DNA of 64,000 bases from Selaginella moellendorffii (GCF_000143415.4 NW_003314266.1:2396379-2460378), one strand, 5' to 3'. Numbered from the stretch's first letter, positions 22,561-34,328 are shown. Program-made: numbers and translations. The notes: generated by a model not told the origin, from the sequence alone.

Positions 22561-24384
22561 TCACAAGGTATAAAAGAACCAAGGCAAAGATGGAATTTCT
22601 TCCAAAACTAAAGCCTTCAATTGAACAAAAAGCTATGGATGAGGAATCCTTGCATAGGAAAGACTCTAATGAAGAAACTTCCAAACAGAAGTTCGGTGGA
22701 GAGGTTCAATTGTCCAAGGCTTGATTGGACATTTTATAAGGACAATTGGCATAGACCAATGCCCTACTGGTACACAAGTTAAAGCATGACAAGAAGTGGA
22801 AGAAAAACCAAAAGACTGCAAAGGTTGGCAATGCAAAAAGCATGGACCTTTGGAGGGGACTAAGGCAAAACCGAACAAGGTTGATTAAACTGAAGTGAAA
22901 TCAGTCCTTTAGGCAGTTCCCAAGTACAAATCAAAGCTCCCACTAGTCTTCAAGAGAGTGAATGATTATAAGATGGCAGAAGATTTGTTTTACGATATGG
23001 AGGATTACTTCTGAGTGGTTCAATTACTAAGCTCGAAAAAAGTCCTATATGCAAAACCATATTTAGCAAATATTGTTAAGTCTTGGTGGAAAAAAATAGG
23101 CCATCTCCCAGCAATCTGCTTCTATCCTTCACTAGAACTAAGGAAAAATCTTTAATACCAAATTGTAAGCCACAAATTTTTCCTTTTGAATTTGCTAGCT
23201 TACCTCATCTATCTGACCACCACAACCTTGGCCTTAGTTAAGTTCCCTCACCAAGGTTCCTGCTTATTGTATTAGCTCTTACTTGGTCATACTTGATTTC
23301 AGCAACTCACTATACAAGCAACAAAGCATTAGCCATCCATCCACAAATTCCCAAATTCTCTCTCAATCCCCCTCCCCAAATTAAGTTGGACTTAAAGTTC
23401 AACTACACTCCCCACAGGCACAAGCAACTAAGCACACCAAACCTTTAGGTTTTTAACATCCCTTGGTACAACAAGACTTAATTATGGGACCCTTTAAATC
23501 CCAAACCTTGAGTGCAACACTTGCTTTAGGATATTGGGGGGAAATATTGTGGCCTAACCCCCCAGTATGGGTACCTTTATTCCCCCACTTCCATCCCAAA
23601 GGAAAGGCCCAAGCCCCTAAGAAGGATAAGGACCAATGAGTTGCAAGGTACTTAAATAGGGCATCACTCCATATGAGCCAAGAGCACCACAGTCTGTTTC
23701 CCTTCCGGAAGTGGGAGCTGCTTTTAAGCACTTCCTTGGGTGGCCCTTCCAACATCACCTGAGTCCATACTCACTCCCACCCAAGGCCCTTAAGCCCTCG
23801 CCTCAACCTTAAGTCAATTTGGAAGCACCATTGGAGAGTTTATTCAAAATTGATTCTTAGACTTCATTATCCCTACTATACTTTTGGAACCCCTTGCAGC
23901 ACCTCCCCCCTTTCTAAGAGACACATGCTTTGGGTTTTCACCCCACGACCTATATTAATATTTAGACTCGGTCTCGGACTCAATCTCAGACCTGACCTCA
24001 GACTCTATCTCAGACTTGATCTCAGACTCGATCTCAGACTTGGTCTCGGCCCTGATCTCGGATCTCGGACTCAGTCTTGAACTCGGTCTTTGACTCAGTC
24101 TTGAACTCGGTCTCGCACTTGGTCTTGAACTCGGTCTCAGATTTGGTCTCGAACTCGGTCTCAAAGTTGGTTTCAAACTCAATCTCATCTGATGAACTCT
24201 TTATCATTTTGGTTGTGCTTTCAGGGATTTTTTAGCCTACGACACCTTGGGGAGTTGAAATATGGTCAAACTCTTTTCACAAACATGGGCAAAGTATTAC
24301 TGGCAAAATCCTCTAGCTTGATTGAGCCATTGATATTCACAGCCTTCATGTGATAGGGGCCAATCCAGTGGATCTTAAGCTTGC
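22561..24384. repeat. Decayed retroelement/LTR sequence
   Basis: No gene. The segment 23820-24190 resembles 4186-4400, so both are probably copies of one LTR or untranslated region. Open frames here are short and contain no recognisable domain. Confidence 0.5.
23958..24190. repeat. Degenerate 12-bp minisatellite
   Basis: About twenty imperfect copies of a unit like GACTCGGTCTCG or GACTCGATCTCA. It creates spurious open frames of Arg/Leu/Asp or Ser/Arg/Pro repeats on both strands. Short relatives occur near 4277-4320 and 4800-4850. Confidence 0.85.
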
Positions 24385-26000
24385 CTAAATGCTTCCAGGA
24401 CTTGCTCTCATATAGCAGCACGAGATCTCCTGCTTGAAACTCTTAGCCTGTAAATTATGATCATACCACTTCTTGCATTGATATTTGAAGAGCTTTATGA
24501 GCTTAGAAAGCAAGGTAAGTCTCATCCAACTTCTCCAACTATTCCAGCCACTATTGAACAGCTCCATTCCAATCATAATTGTGAGCTATTTCTGTTTGCA
24601 AAGAAAGAACTTCCAGCTTGAGAGGAAGGATTGCCTCCTGGCTATAAAACCATGTAGTTACCTTGTAGGCAACTTTGTAAGCCCACAACACATTAAAAAG
24701 CTTGGTATCCCAATTGCTGGCACTTGCATTCCAAAGCTTGGTCATAGTGTCATATAATGTTTTATTGGTTCTCTCAACTTGGCCATTTGCTTGAGGATGA
24801 TATGGCATCAAGTGTCAATGGGAAATGCCATACTTGGCTGTGAGAGTTGCAATGACCATATTAATAAAATGTGTACCTCAATCACTTACAAGCTCAAGTG
24901 GGCAGCCGAAGCTGTTCTTGTAGAGGAATCCTACTACCTTCTCGGCCATGTTTTTGTTGAAAGCCTCAACTTCTGCCCACTTGGTCACATAATCCGTGCA
25001 GACCAAGATATAATGATTCTGGCGATGTCACCTTGGCTTGAATGGCCCCATGAAGTCGATTCCCCACTTGTCAAAAGGTAGAGCTCGAATAATCGAATGT
25101 AACAGCATTGCATCTTGTTGAGTAGGACACCTAACACATTGGCATGGATCACAACTTCTCACAAATTTTGCCACATTCTGCTGGAGTGTTGGCCACCAAT
25201 AACTAATTTGGAGCACAAGCTGTATAGTTGCTGCTGTTGCATATGCATCAAAGGGAGAATCATGGGAAGAGACAATCATCTGCTATAGCTCATGAGGAAG
25301 AATGTAGTGCCTCAAAACACCATCTCTTCCTTCCTTATAAAGCTAGCTAGCAATCAAGGTGAAAGCTGGTGACTAGTAAAGAAGCCTCTTTTGTGCCACC
25401 TTTGACATATGATCAGGAAATCTGTCAGCAACAAGAATTTCCATGATACCCTAATACCACACCAGCACAGCTACAACCTGGTATAAAAGCAGCTCCTCTG
25501 CTTCTGATTGGGTTGAGAGTGCATCTGGAATTTCTGTAGAAACCTACTCACCCTCCAACAAGAAAGGAGTATCGAGCAGCTCATCATAAACTCCTTCCTT
25601 GGCAGGTTGTCCTGGTAATCTTGAAAGACAATCAGGCATCACATCAAATTTTTCAGGCTTCAACACAATCTCAAATTCGAATTCTTGAAGCAGAAGCAAC
25701 CAGCAAGTGATTCAGCTATGTTGATAGGGCTTATTATAAGATAGTGCAGCTCTTGGTGATCCAAACAGATTCCCAACAGATGTTCAATGGCTGTATAATT
25801 CTTCTCAACCAGAGATAACTACCTGCTCAAATAAAATATGGGATGATCCCAACCATTAACTGGCTGGCATAAAACAGCACCAATAGCAAGAGTAGAGGTG
25901 TCAACATGCACATGGAATTTCAAATTCCAGTCTGGCAGCTTAAGAATACATGCTGTGCCTCAAACGAAGCATGCGCCGTGTATGGGGCAACATGCATTGT
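24385..26000 (-). mobile_element. Ty3/gypsy reverse transcriptase-RNase H-integrase remnant
   Basis: Minus strand. A degenerate RT/RNase H region lies at about 26000-25330. The integrase follows: an HHCC-type zinc-binding region and core start at 25279-25028 (ISYWWPTLQQNVAKFVRSCD ... CDPCQ ... FDKWGIDFMGPF), then the core end at 24811-24551 (MPYHPQANGQVERTNKTLYD). The order RT-RH-IN marks the Ty3/gypsy superfamily. Frameshifts and stops break it, and it is a separate fragment from the gag-protease piece at 21.7-22.6 kb, because on this strand gag should lie upstream. Confidence 0.85.
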
Positions 26001-26279
26001 TAACCATCAATACAATCCCGCGTCCCCATGGTGTCGTGTCGACAACCCTGGGTAGTAGAGTAATGATTAGATACCTTGAGCAGTTTTCGTAAACCTTAAT
26101 CTGTTTAGGGTTCTCAACCGTCCAGAATATTCTGTCACCACCTTTGTGTCGTCACCTTTCTTTTGACGTTGGTTCTTAGGAATATCGGATAGTATAAGAT
26201 ACGCATACCACGTGATTTTTAGCGACTGATACGTAGCATAGGGAGTATACATATCCGTATGTATATAATATATACCATA

Positions 26280-27120
26280 TCATTCACGGCATTGTGACGC
26301 TCTTATATCAGGAAGCCATTGTATTACCTTATCTTTTTTACAAAGCGATAAAGGTAATACGGCTTTGTTTAATGCCTTAATTATAATGTTTTTAAGGCGA
26401 TTAAATGAAAAACCGTTATTCATGAATTTTCCTATTAATTTTTTAATTTCTGCTAAGAGATTTTTTTCCTCTGAGCAAAGATAAAAAAGTAGTAGGACCT
26501 GACCCATGATAATTTTATAAGAATTATTCTTAGGTCGATTCGAATCAAAGTGGACAAACTGGCAAATAGAAAAAGGTAAATGATCCCTTTTATCATATTT
26601 GCTAGTAGTGAAAGAAATTGTTAAATTAAGACTAAGAAAATTGATGTTACCACACCATAGCGTATTTTGCGTTATGATTGGGTCAATCATCGTTTGTTCA
26701 ATCAACAAAAACTGCAGTGGGTAAATCCAGTACGGGTTTGACTTGACGCGCGGTTGGTCAGGGTCCAGAAACCGTAGGATCTGTGGGTTGTTAAGGGCCG
26801 TTAAATCGTCCATGTAGCGAGAAGCGTTTTTGAACAAAATCAAGGCTTCCGTATCTCCCAGTCGTGCTAGTCGTTTTATGAAGTTGGATTCATAAAAAAA
26901 CAGATATAAGTTATACCATAGCGGTGAACATGAAAAACCCATGGGGATTCCCACAACTTGTTTCCAGACTTTGTTACCGAGTTGAACAAATGTATGGCTA
27001 ATAACCCAGGTGTTCCAGAGAATGAGAGTATCGGCATCAACGCGTATAGCAGTTTTAGATCTTCTAGATAGACTACAGCATTTTGTTTTGTTTTCTTCTG
27101 ATGGATAAGTTTAGGTTTTT
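26280..27120 (-). mobile_element. Reverse transcriptase fragment with GIPMG and YMDDL motifs (Penelope-like group)
   Basis: About 275 residues in one frame on the minus strand. An upstream segment (RVDADTLILWNTWVISHTFV) is followed by VGIPMGFSCSPLWYNLYLFF, the catalytic RYMDDLTALNNPQILRF, and a thumb-like part with SKYDKRDHLPF and LIGKFMNNGFSFNRL. The pattern matches RTs with GIPMG...RY(L/M)DDL that are related to Penelope-like elements and unlike gypsy or copia. The frame is nearly intact from ~27120 to its stop at 26280; the 5' part of the RT is missing and no GIY-YIG endonuclease follows. The family placement is from motif recognition only. Confidence 0.7.
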
Positions 27121-27132
27121 GGGAGAGCAAGA

Positions 27133-28419
27133 ATGAAGCGTAAGTCTTCTTTTCTGGTGACGGCCTCGTCGATGACTCGAACCGACTTCCGATTGGCGCA
27201 TCCTCTAGTGACTGTGAGGCCAGGCAGCGTAGTCAAATTCGATTTTGAAGCTGATGAGGATGAAAGGGGCAAGGTTCTCAAAATCAACAAGGTGGACCTG
27301 GAGCTACTTGATTATTTCATGCAGGATCATTTGTATCCCGCTATGCAGAAGGCGGCATGGTGCTATCGGCGGAGGACGAACGAAAATAAAATCAGCGCCC
27401 TTGCGTCGGCTTTCTTCCCAGTCTTCACTTTCCTCTCCCCTAGAGCAAGCGACGCAGATTTGCTCAGGCCCTATGAGCAGGGTGATCCCCTTTTGGATAG
27501 TGTTAATGAGATAGCGGCACAAGAGGCGTCGAGCAGCAGTGGGGAGCAGGTCATGATTGACGGGCAGAGTCGGGAAAAGCTTGAGTGGGTGCAGGAAGAT
27601 GGTGCTGATCTAGGTCCTCGACAAGCAGTTGATTTTAGAGGTTACGCATCGCTCATCGCAGATGAATCTTCAGAAACCAACGAGTCGATGAGCATCCTCA
27701 TTTGCGATGCTAAGCAGAAAAACTTCATCTGGGAACCAGACACGAACGAAAATTCAGATCTTTACCAACTATGCGACTATACATGCTGTGCTGCGGTTCC
27801 TAACATCGACAGTGGAAGATTCAAGCCAATCCATATGTTGGTTTTAGCTGATGGTGATTATGGGGTTGCAGTCCTCCATGTGGAAGGATACTTAGAGGTT
27901 GGCAGGGATAATGTGATCACAGACGCAGCGTTTGATGTCTTCCTCGGCCACATGGAGGCAAAGGTGAGTTTTTTTAATAGTTTTTTTTGCTTATTTTTTT
28001 ATTTAACTTTGTATTTTCAGGAAAACAAGGGGGACCAATGGAAAAGCTTGAACGATCAGGAGAAAGCGTATATTCGTGAAAAGTACCAAATCACCCTGAA
28101 CAAAAGCAGGTTGAGGATGCAAAAACTACACATGGTCAGCGACATCCCCGTGGACAGAAAACTTGTGGTAGGGGAAATCAACTTCTATCCTCTCGCCAGA
28201 ATCTGGACGAAGTTCCCCATTGCTTACCCCAGCCAGAGGTGGAGTACGGACGACTACATTTTTATTGCTGGGATGCTGCGGGTGCTCTTTGGAGATCGAG
28301 TCTTGTTATGGAAAAAACAAACTCTGGAGGCAATCGCTGCATCCAGGAATTCGGAGTTGGTCAGTCTCGGACGTCAGCTTCCAATCTTCCCACCCGACGT
28401 CGTTAAAAGTGCTGACTAG
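27133..28419 (+). CDS. Unknown protein, possible PD-(D/E)XK-type nuclease core
   Basis: ATG at 27133. Reading through gives 428 residues, but 27964-28020 has perfect splice signals (AAG|GTGAGT ... TTTTCAG), is T-rich and is 57 nt long, so the spliced product is likely 409 residues. The family is not recognised. The segment SILICDAKQKNFIWEP ... DLYQLCDYTCCAAV resembles the (D/E)xK strand and following Q-x3-Y helix of PD-(D/E)XK nucleases; this is an inference from motif shape. Moderate GC and an intact frame contrast with the decayed DNA on both sides. It starts 13 bp from the reverse transcriptase fragment, in opposite orientation, and may have been carried by a mobile element. Confidence 0.6.
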   Translation: MKRKSSFLVTASSMTRTDFRLAHPLVTVRPGSVVKFDFEADEDERGKVLKINKVDLELLDYFMQDHLYPAMQKAAWCYRRRTNENKISALASAFFPVFTFLSPRASDADLLRPYEQGDPLLDSVNEIAAQEASSSSGEQVMIDGQSREKLEWVQEDGADLGPRQAVDFRGYASLIADESSETNESMSILICDAKQKNFIWEPDTNENSDLYQLCDYTCCAAVPNIDSGRFKPIHMLVLADGDYGVAVLHVEGYLEVGRDNVITDAAFDVFLGHMEAKVSFFNSFFCLFFYLTLYFQENKGDQWKSLNDQEKAYIREKYQITLNKSRLRMQKLHMVSDIPVDRKLVVGEINFYPLARIWTKFPIAYPSQRWSTDDYIFIAGMLRVLFGDRVLLWKKQTLEAIAASRNSELVSLGRQLPIFPPDVVKSAD

Positions 28420-30700
28420 TCTTTGTTTTGTTCGTAGTCAATATCGGAGTTCAGTTCTCATCAGGCCTGTGACAAAATTGATGATCAATCCTTTTCTTGT
28501 TTTCTTTACACGAGCTCGTCCTGTTCGATTGCTATGATCTACTAATCCTGGTCTTGTTGCCTTTTATTGATTCTGATTAAAATATTACTTTTTGTGTTGG
28601 CATCAACGAACCGATGGAGAAATGGATGAATTAAAATCCTTCCATTACGTACTTATATTAAACTAAGCATCAGAATTAGTTTCTTTGAAACATGAGCTCC
28701 CGGCTTCTCTGCCTTGCCCTATTGGTGGGTGAACAATCCAACACTTGGTGAATTCTGTTTCACAATGATAGGAAGAGCCGACATCGAAAGATCACCCTAT
28801 CAAATATTGAACAACGCCCAAACTCGCAGCCTTCTTCCCCTCCATCACCAGCTTGTTCACAAAACCCCTCGTCACTCTCACCCAGCAGAAAGCTCGCATA
28901 TCTCCCCTCCAAAACAATCCCCACACATCTCATCACCGCCTCCAGCGACGGCACAAGCTTGCGCCCCTCCCGCTAGCACTCGAGTGATTCCGAGTGATGG
29001 CGACTATGACTGAGGCTCCGACCATGAGGTCAAGTGAGAGCGAGGGCACGGAAGCGGTAAAATGCAAAGTGCTGGGAGGCTGAGGCCGATGCTCTACTTG
29101 ATGGAAAGCTAAGTGTAAATATGGCTACAGCTGTAAAGGGATTGAGTGAGGCTGGCTATGGTTGTGTGAACACCTAGTTAGTGGGTGATGGAGGATAACT
29201 AGCAAGCGGAAGAGTCAAAGGACCAGAATCACTGCTGCGATAGAGAGCTACGGCAAGGCAAGTGTGGTGACTTGAGTCCTTAGCAGTTTGAGTGCTTCAA
29301 ACTTAAGTGTTGAGGGTCATAAATTCCAGTGAGCCAGAGTGCTATTGGACCGCACGGCTGAGGACCTGTGTGAGCTGAGGCTCCAGAATTGAAAACAGCG
29401 GTCTGGTTTTTAGCTAAGGCCGAGGTGGTGTTCGGTCTGATCTTGGAACTCCAAAAGGAGGTTTGCCGGCTGAGTTGAGGATACTGATATTTGGTGCTGG
29501 GTGCACAGCATCTACTTGGTTAGGTATGAATGTTCTGTGGGGTGCTGGAGTGTGTAGACTTATCCGGGTGATTCCGGACGGACCTCACACTTAAGTATTA
29601 GCGATCAGAAGGTTCAGAATAACCGGGGAATTCATACCTAGTATCCGAGCGACGTGGACGCCGTGAGGCAAATGTTGATGGACTTGTGGGAGGGGGAACC
29701 CTCATTGAGGGGGTCCCTTTATAAGTAGCTAAGGCAGTGAGTGTGCACTGATGTATTCTGCTACGGTGGAGTTCTCAGTCAGCTGGAAGCTGGATATGGA
29801 AAGACGGGAGGAAGGAGTAGTGACCTTCTTCTTATTGGGACTTAAGGAGTTCTAAAGGTAGGCAGGTGACTCTGCTAGAAAAACCTTTGGGAAGTTGCAA
29901 AGTGTGGGAGCAGTCGGCTGCCAAGGCCAATTGCCTCGCTTATGTATCTTCGTCCTTAACGACTAAGTGTCTGGAAGTACTAGTGGATGGAGAAGGCTAA
30001 GGGTAAGGCCAAGGTGCACCTGTGCACTGGTTTCAACTTAGCAGAGATCCAGCTTATTACCCAAGAGTTTATCACCCGAAAACTCGATTGAGTGGTGAGG
30101 TAAATCCTTGACCACCGTGGGCTCTGGTGAATGAGTGGCGGGGTGTGTCCCATAAGCTAAAAACAAGAAAGTTAAAATCCACAAGAACGAAAATAAGTAG
30201 TTCCGGGAGCTAAGGCACGGCTCCTGTTGTCTCGAGTAAAGGGAAGAACGGTTAAGCGTTCACTCAGTTGGCAAGAGAACCCATGAGGTTGAGCTTTGAG
30301 TGAACGAAGGAATTGACGCCCTGAAGAGGTAGTGAAGAGAATCCCCGTGAGAAGAACAGTCAGGCAGGACCTGGCTTTAAAGCGATTATATAAACCACTT
30401 GGGACGCCCAAGTCAGTGAGGTGGGCTGGCGTATGTGCTATGAGTGCAAGGGGTCCAAGGGGTAGAGATAAAAGAATTTACGGGTCCTTTGTCGAGAGAG
30501 AGACGGTGGGTGATAAGAAAGTGCCTTGGATAGTCTAGTGCTAGGTCTCATGAGTTCCAATGTGGTGATTGGTGAGAGACTTTCACGAGGTGCTTTTTTA
30601 TGTGATTGAGGGCACTGTGACCAGCTACTTTGAGGAGCAGCTTGGCTTTTCCAGGTGCAGGCTAGTCACGACTATGTGATTGGTACTCTGGTGGTGGAAG
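28420..30700. other. Decayed non-coding region
   Basis: No gene recognised; all six frames are broken. The sequence is moderately GC-rich and unlike the AT-rich repeats. It leads into a plus-strand gypsy fragment, so it may be that element's decayed LTR and gag region. An open frame at 28714-29013 is Pro/His/Ser-rich and unsupported. Confidence 0.4.
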
Positions 30701-30729
30701 ATGATAATCACTAATCTCAGACGATCATC

Positions 30730-31830
30730 TTGTCTGATATTAGTGCACTTGACTATCACTTTTCTTACATGCTGAAAGTCAAGAAGGCTTCAAAGTTAAA
30801 AAGAAAGGAAGTGGCAACATGCAAGGATCATAGTATGCTCGAGTCATCAACAACTCAGCCAATTTGGATCACAAATGGACCTCAAGAGCTAGCTGGTCAT
30901 CAACTTTCCAAGGACATGGTGCCAACAGCTGAGTTGGAAGCAAGAAATTATCCCAACTAGTTTTTTAAGGACCAGGTTGTTGATCTTCCACTCAAGGAGA
31001 TGTCTGCTTGTTCTCAAGTTAACTCAGATTATTTTGGAAAGGCACCCCAAACACAAGCTATTTTTATGGAGCAGGCTGGTGAGAGTGATGTGAGTTACTG
31101 GTGGGACACCAACTCACCAAAGAGGAGGTGGAAGCTTATTGTCAACTATTTTTGGAGTTTCAAGATGTGTTTGCATGGAGCTATGTTGAACTTGCTAGAG
31201 TAAATCTGGAGCTGGTGCAACACAAGATTCCCTTGCTTCCAAATATGGTGCCATAGAAACAAAAAGCTTATAAAATGAATTTGAGCTATGCTAAGGCTGT
31301 GCATGAAGAACTTCAAAAGCTGTTGGATGTGGGATTTATTGAAGAAGTGGAGGCTACAGATTGGCTTTCGCCAATTGTGGTGGTCCAGAAGAAGAATGGT
31401 AAACTTAAAGTGTGTGTGCGTGTATTATCACTGCCTTAATACTACAACGAGGTGAGATGGATTCCCTCTTCCCTTCATAGATGTGGTATTGGACAAAGTT
31501 GCAAAGCCTTAAGGAGTTGTATAGCTTTATGGATTGTTAAAGTGGCTATAACCAGATTCAAGTGGCTCCTAAGGATCGAGAAAAAATGGCATTCATTACA
31601 GAGTGGGGCTGCTATATTTTTTGTGTCATGCCATTCAGTTTGATGAACGCACCAATTACTTTCTAACGTGTGGTGACTTCAGCTTTCAGATGTCTTCTTC
31701 ATGAGAGTGTGGAAGTCTTCTTGGGTGACTTCTTGACTTTTGGAAGCCACAAGAAACATCTAGAGCAGCTGCATGGAATGTCACTCGAGATCAACAAATT
31801 TGTGTGAGTTGTCTGACCTGTGGGAAACCC
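30730..31830 (+). mobile_element. Ty3/gypsy polyprotein remnant (protease-RT junction)
   Basis: Plus strand. An N-terminal piece (ISALDYHFSYMLKVKKASKL) is followed by the typical gypsy lead-in to RT: FQDVFAWSY-like, then KAVHEELQKLLDVGFIEEVE and WLSPIVVVQKKNGKLKVCV near 31270-31420. Broken palm-domain pieces continue to about 31830. Several stops and frameshifts make it non-functional. Confidence 0.75.
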
Positions 31831-32104
31831 TAGGTTAAGATGTTAGCAGAGGTTCTAGCAAAGGTCACCAACAAGGCTAATGATGAGGCTATAGTGATTC
31901 TCCACTTCACTAGTGTGTCGTCGCAAAGAGTGACATCTTCTAGTGCACTACCCTGGAAATGGCTATGTGCCCTCTCGTCAACCTCTAGCACCAAGGGACT
32001 CACCCATCCATAACCAAAAAAAGAAGGAAAAATTCTTGATTTCGACTAAGTTTTATTCTTGAGTTGGCTTTAGCCCTAGACAAAGCATTTGAAAACTCTA
32101 GTTT

Positions 32105-32435
32105 GCAACCAAGCTTTTGAACTTAAATCTCAGCATAAGACCTATATTTATAGTAAATTTGTCAATACAACATAAAAATATAAAGATAAATTTTCATATA
32201 CAAGCATAAATTATTGCAACCAAGCTTTTGAACTTAAATCTCAGCATAAGACCTATATTTATAGTAAATTTGTCAATACAACATAAAAATATAAAGATAA
32301 ATTTTCATATACAAGCATAAATTATTGCAACCAAGCTTTTGAACTTAAATCTCAGCATAAGACCTATATTTATAGTAAATTTGTCAATACAACATAAAAA
32401 TATAAAGATAAATTTTCATATACAAGCATAAATTA
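32105..32435. repeat. Three tandem copies of a 111-bp unit
   Basis: Units begin at 32105, 32216 and 32327 (GCAACCAAGCTTTTGAAC...) and are essentially identical over 111 bp; only the last few bases of the third diverge. No open frame runs through it. The near-perfect identity points to recent amplification. It lies about 65 bp upstream of the truncated lectin copy. Confidence 0.95.
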
Positions 32436-32499
32436 CTTTTAAAATCACAATCAAAAGCTCAAGAGCTGAGCTCAATTTGTAATTATAATTTTTTAAAAA

Positions 32500-33170
32500 G
32501 AAATTTTATTAATTGTAATCCACTTCCAGCTAATTATATACTTAGTGGTCTATATATTAGAAATACATCTACACAAATATTAAGACTTGTAGAATATCAT
32601 GCACGTTCATTAGGTCTAGGAATGATCAGAACAGTATATAAATATTTTGCAATAGATTTTGTTGGACTTGGAATTGGCCAAAGAAATCCTAATGAGGAAT
32701 GTCCTATTTTACAATATCCCAAACATTTACCCAATGATAATAATCTCTCTCCTAACATTTTCAGGAATTATGATTCTGATAATTCACAATGCTGGCTATT
32801 TCGAACACAATTAATTAATGAACCTTTAATACTACTTGATACTCATATAGTAAATGGTAACAGCTTAATATCTGTGAATAATAGATTTCAAGCTGTTTTG
32901 AAAAATCATAATTTAGTAATCAAAGACATTAAATATTATAAAACTATATGGTCTACAATGTCGAACAACATGATACTTTTTGTTTTCTTCATCTTCAACT
33001 TGATGGTCATTTACTTATAATAGATACTAATAATCATATTTTATGGAAAAATAATGTTTTCTGCCAAGATTGTTTACTATTTGCAATTTTCACAATGGAA
33101 GATACAGGGATTTAACTGTAACAACTTATAAAAATGGTTCTAAGAAAATACTATGGATAAATAAATTCTA
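32500..33170 (+). pseudogene. Lectin-like pseudogene (copy 2), 5'-truncated
   Basis: Homologous to the intact genes at 19816 and 60586. The signal peptide and about the first 90 residues are missing. Homology starts at about 32500 (RNFINCNPLPANYILSG), continues through RLVEYHARSLGLGMIRTVYK and YPKHLPNDNN to GNSLISVNNRF, then shifts frame near 32965. The lectin-like tail (LQLDGHLLI; MEDTG) resumes in another frame, and a further one-base loss near 33110 causes a stop. Clearly non-functional. Confidence 0.88.
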
Positions 33171-33410
33171 ATAGAAAACATTAACATTATTTTGATACTT
33201 CACAGAAGTAAATGTTAAAATAAATCTATAATTTGACATAAGTGGACTAGAACCACATGTAATAATACTCAATATTTTAGCTCTAAGAAAGTAGGAGCTT
33301 CAATAACAACTTTCACTTGAATATATAAAACAAAATGAATAAACTATTTCTAATAAATAAAATTTTAATAAATAAAATCTAGACCTTTATAATATTGAGA
33401 AGTTGTATAT
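33171..33410. other. AT-rich flank of the large element
   Basis: Nothing recognisable. This is the host DNA immediately left of the 13.3-kb terminal-inverted-repeat element, ending in ATAT, a tetranucleotide that also follows the right end. Confidence 0.5.
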
Positions 33411-33434
33411 AAGCTCTATTTCGTTAAAGTGGGA
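33411..33434 (+). repeat. Left terminal inverted repeat
   Basis: 24 bp, starting AAGCTCTATTTCGTTAAAGT. It pairs with 46677-46700 with a single mismatch (C versus T at position 12). Confidence 0.9.
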
Positions 33435-33636
33435 TTTATTCAGTAAAATGGGACTAGGTACAAATTTTCAAGTATTTGAAAATGACGTGAAATTATATGT
33501 TTTTTGTCCAGGGGCTAGACATATCTGGGGCATGGTGACTAGCGCGGTGACCTTATGTCCAGACTGAGTCCATCTAGTTGTATAATAAATCTCATTGTCA
33601 AGGTGAACAAGCCGAATCTGAAGCTAAAGAAGAGCG

Positions 33637-34063
33637 ATGGCATGCGCGCACACACTATTTGTTTGTTCATTGAGCGTGTGGTGAGCTTTCCAAGATGAAC
33701 ATCATTCCTATTAGCCAGACATATAACTTAATGGTGAGAACATTTAGATATTATTCAATGTTATCTTTTTCTAACGAATCTAATTGTGAAGGTGTAGCAA
33801 GAGGCATTGCTAGTCTGGAGAAGTCATTTAACTCATTTGACCCTTAGTGTATTTTCATGAAACTAAATAACATTCATATTATTAAGGAATTTCTCTAGTA
33901 CCTTTTTTTTACGACATAGAGGCTTGCATTTCTTTCAAAGGTGATTTAGTAAAAGGCCTGAGGGCACATGCCATTCTATTTCTCCGACCGGTATTAAGAT
34001 ATACTAGTGCAAAGGGAAAAAGGTATTTGGTGATCAAGTAAATGGCATGAGGGCACACGCCAT
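33637..34063. repeat. 22-bp palindromes, left-end cluster
   Basis: Full-length copies at 33637-33658, 33953-33974 and 34042-34063. Consensus half-sites are ATGGCATGNGG and CNCAYGCCAT. A shortened copy follows at 34453-34470 (ATATGGGCCACACGCCAT). They lie between the left end and the 3' end of the transposase gene. Confidence 0.9.
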
Positions 34064-34070
34064 TATAAGC

Positions 34071-34328
34071 CTAAGCGCTAGTGGACACCTCCTTTTTGGT
34101 ACTCTCAGCGGTACTATCATCCTTCTCCGGGTCAGTTGTTTTGCTTTGGATTGTTGTCTCTGACGTTACTGGGGCGTTCTCGATAGTTGTTAATGTTGCC
34201 GTTTGTTCAGAAAAATGATCACCTGGAGTATAGTACGGGGAGTTTGGAAGACTTATATATTCTACATCTTCACCTATCTCCTTCTCCGTCTCCTTTTCTG
34301 CCTCACTTACAGATTTTGTGCTTGCCAT
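34071..34328 (-). CDS. Small acidic Ser/Thr-rich open frame in the element
   Basis: 85 residues from ATG at 34328 (MASTKSVSEAEKETEKEIGE ...), rich in Glu, Thr and Ser, with no recognisable domain. A TTTTAG|G acceptor just upstream suggests it could be a downstream exon of a spliced transcript instead. It lies after the transposase stop on the same strand. Weak evidence for a protein. Confidence 0.35.
   Translation of the reverse strand: MASTKSVSEAEKETEKEIGEDVEYISLPNSPYYTPGDHFSEQTATLTTIENAPVTSETTIQSKTTDPEKDDSTAESTKKEVSTSA

Noticed and set aside
23850-24188. Open frames of Leu/Arg/Asp and Ser/Arg/Pro repeats on both strands
   Set aside because: They are products of a 12-bp minisatellite, open in several frames, with no domain.
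28714-29013. 99-codon Pro/His/Ser-rich frame
   Set aside because: No domain, surrounded by decayed DNA, no splice or start context.
33392-33401. ATATTGA as a longer target-site duplication of the element
   Set aside because: It matches the right flank but lies about 12 bp outside the left terminal repeat, so it would not be adjacent to the end.
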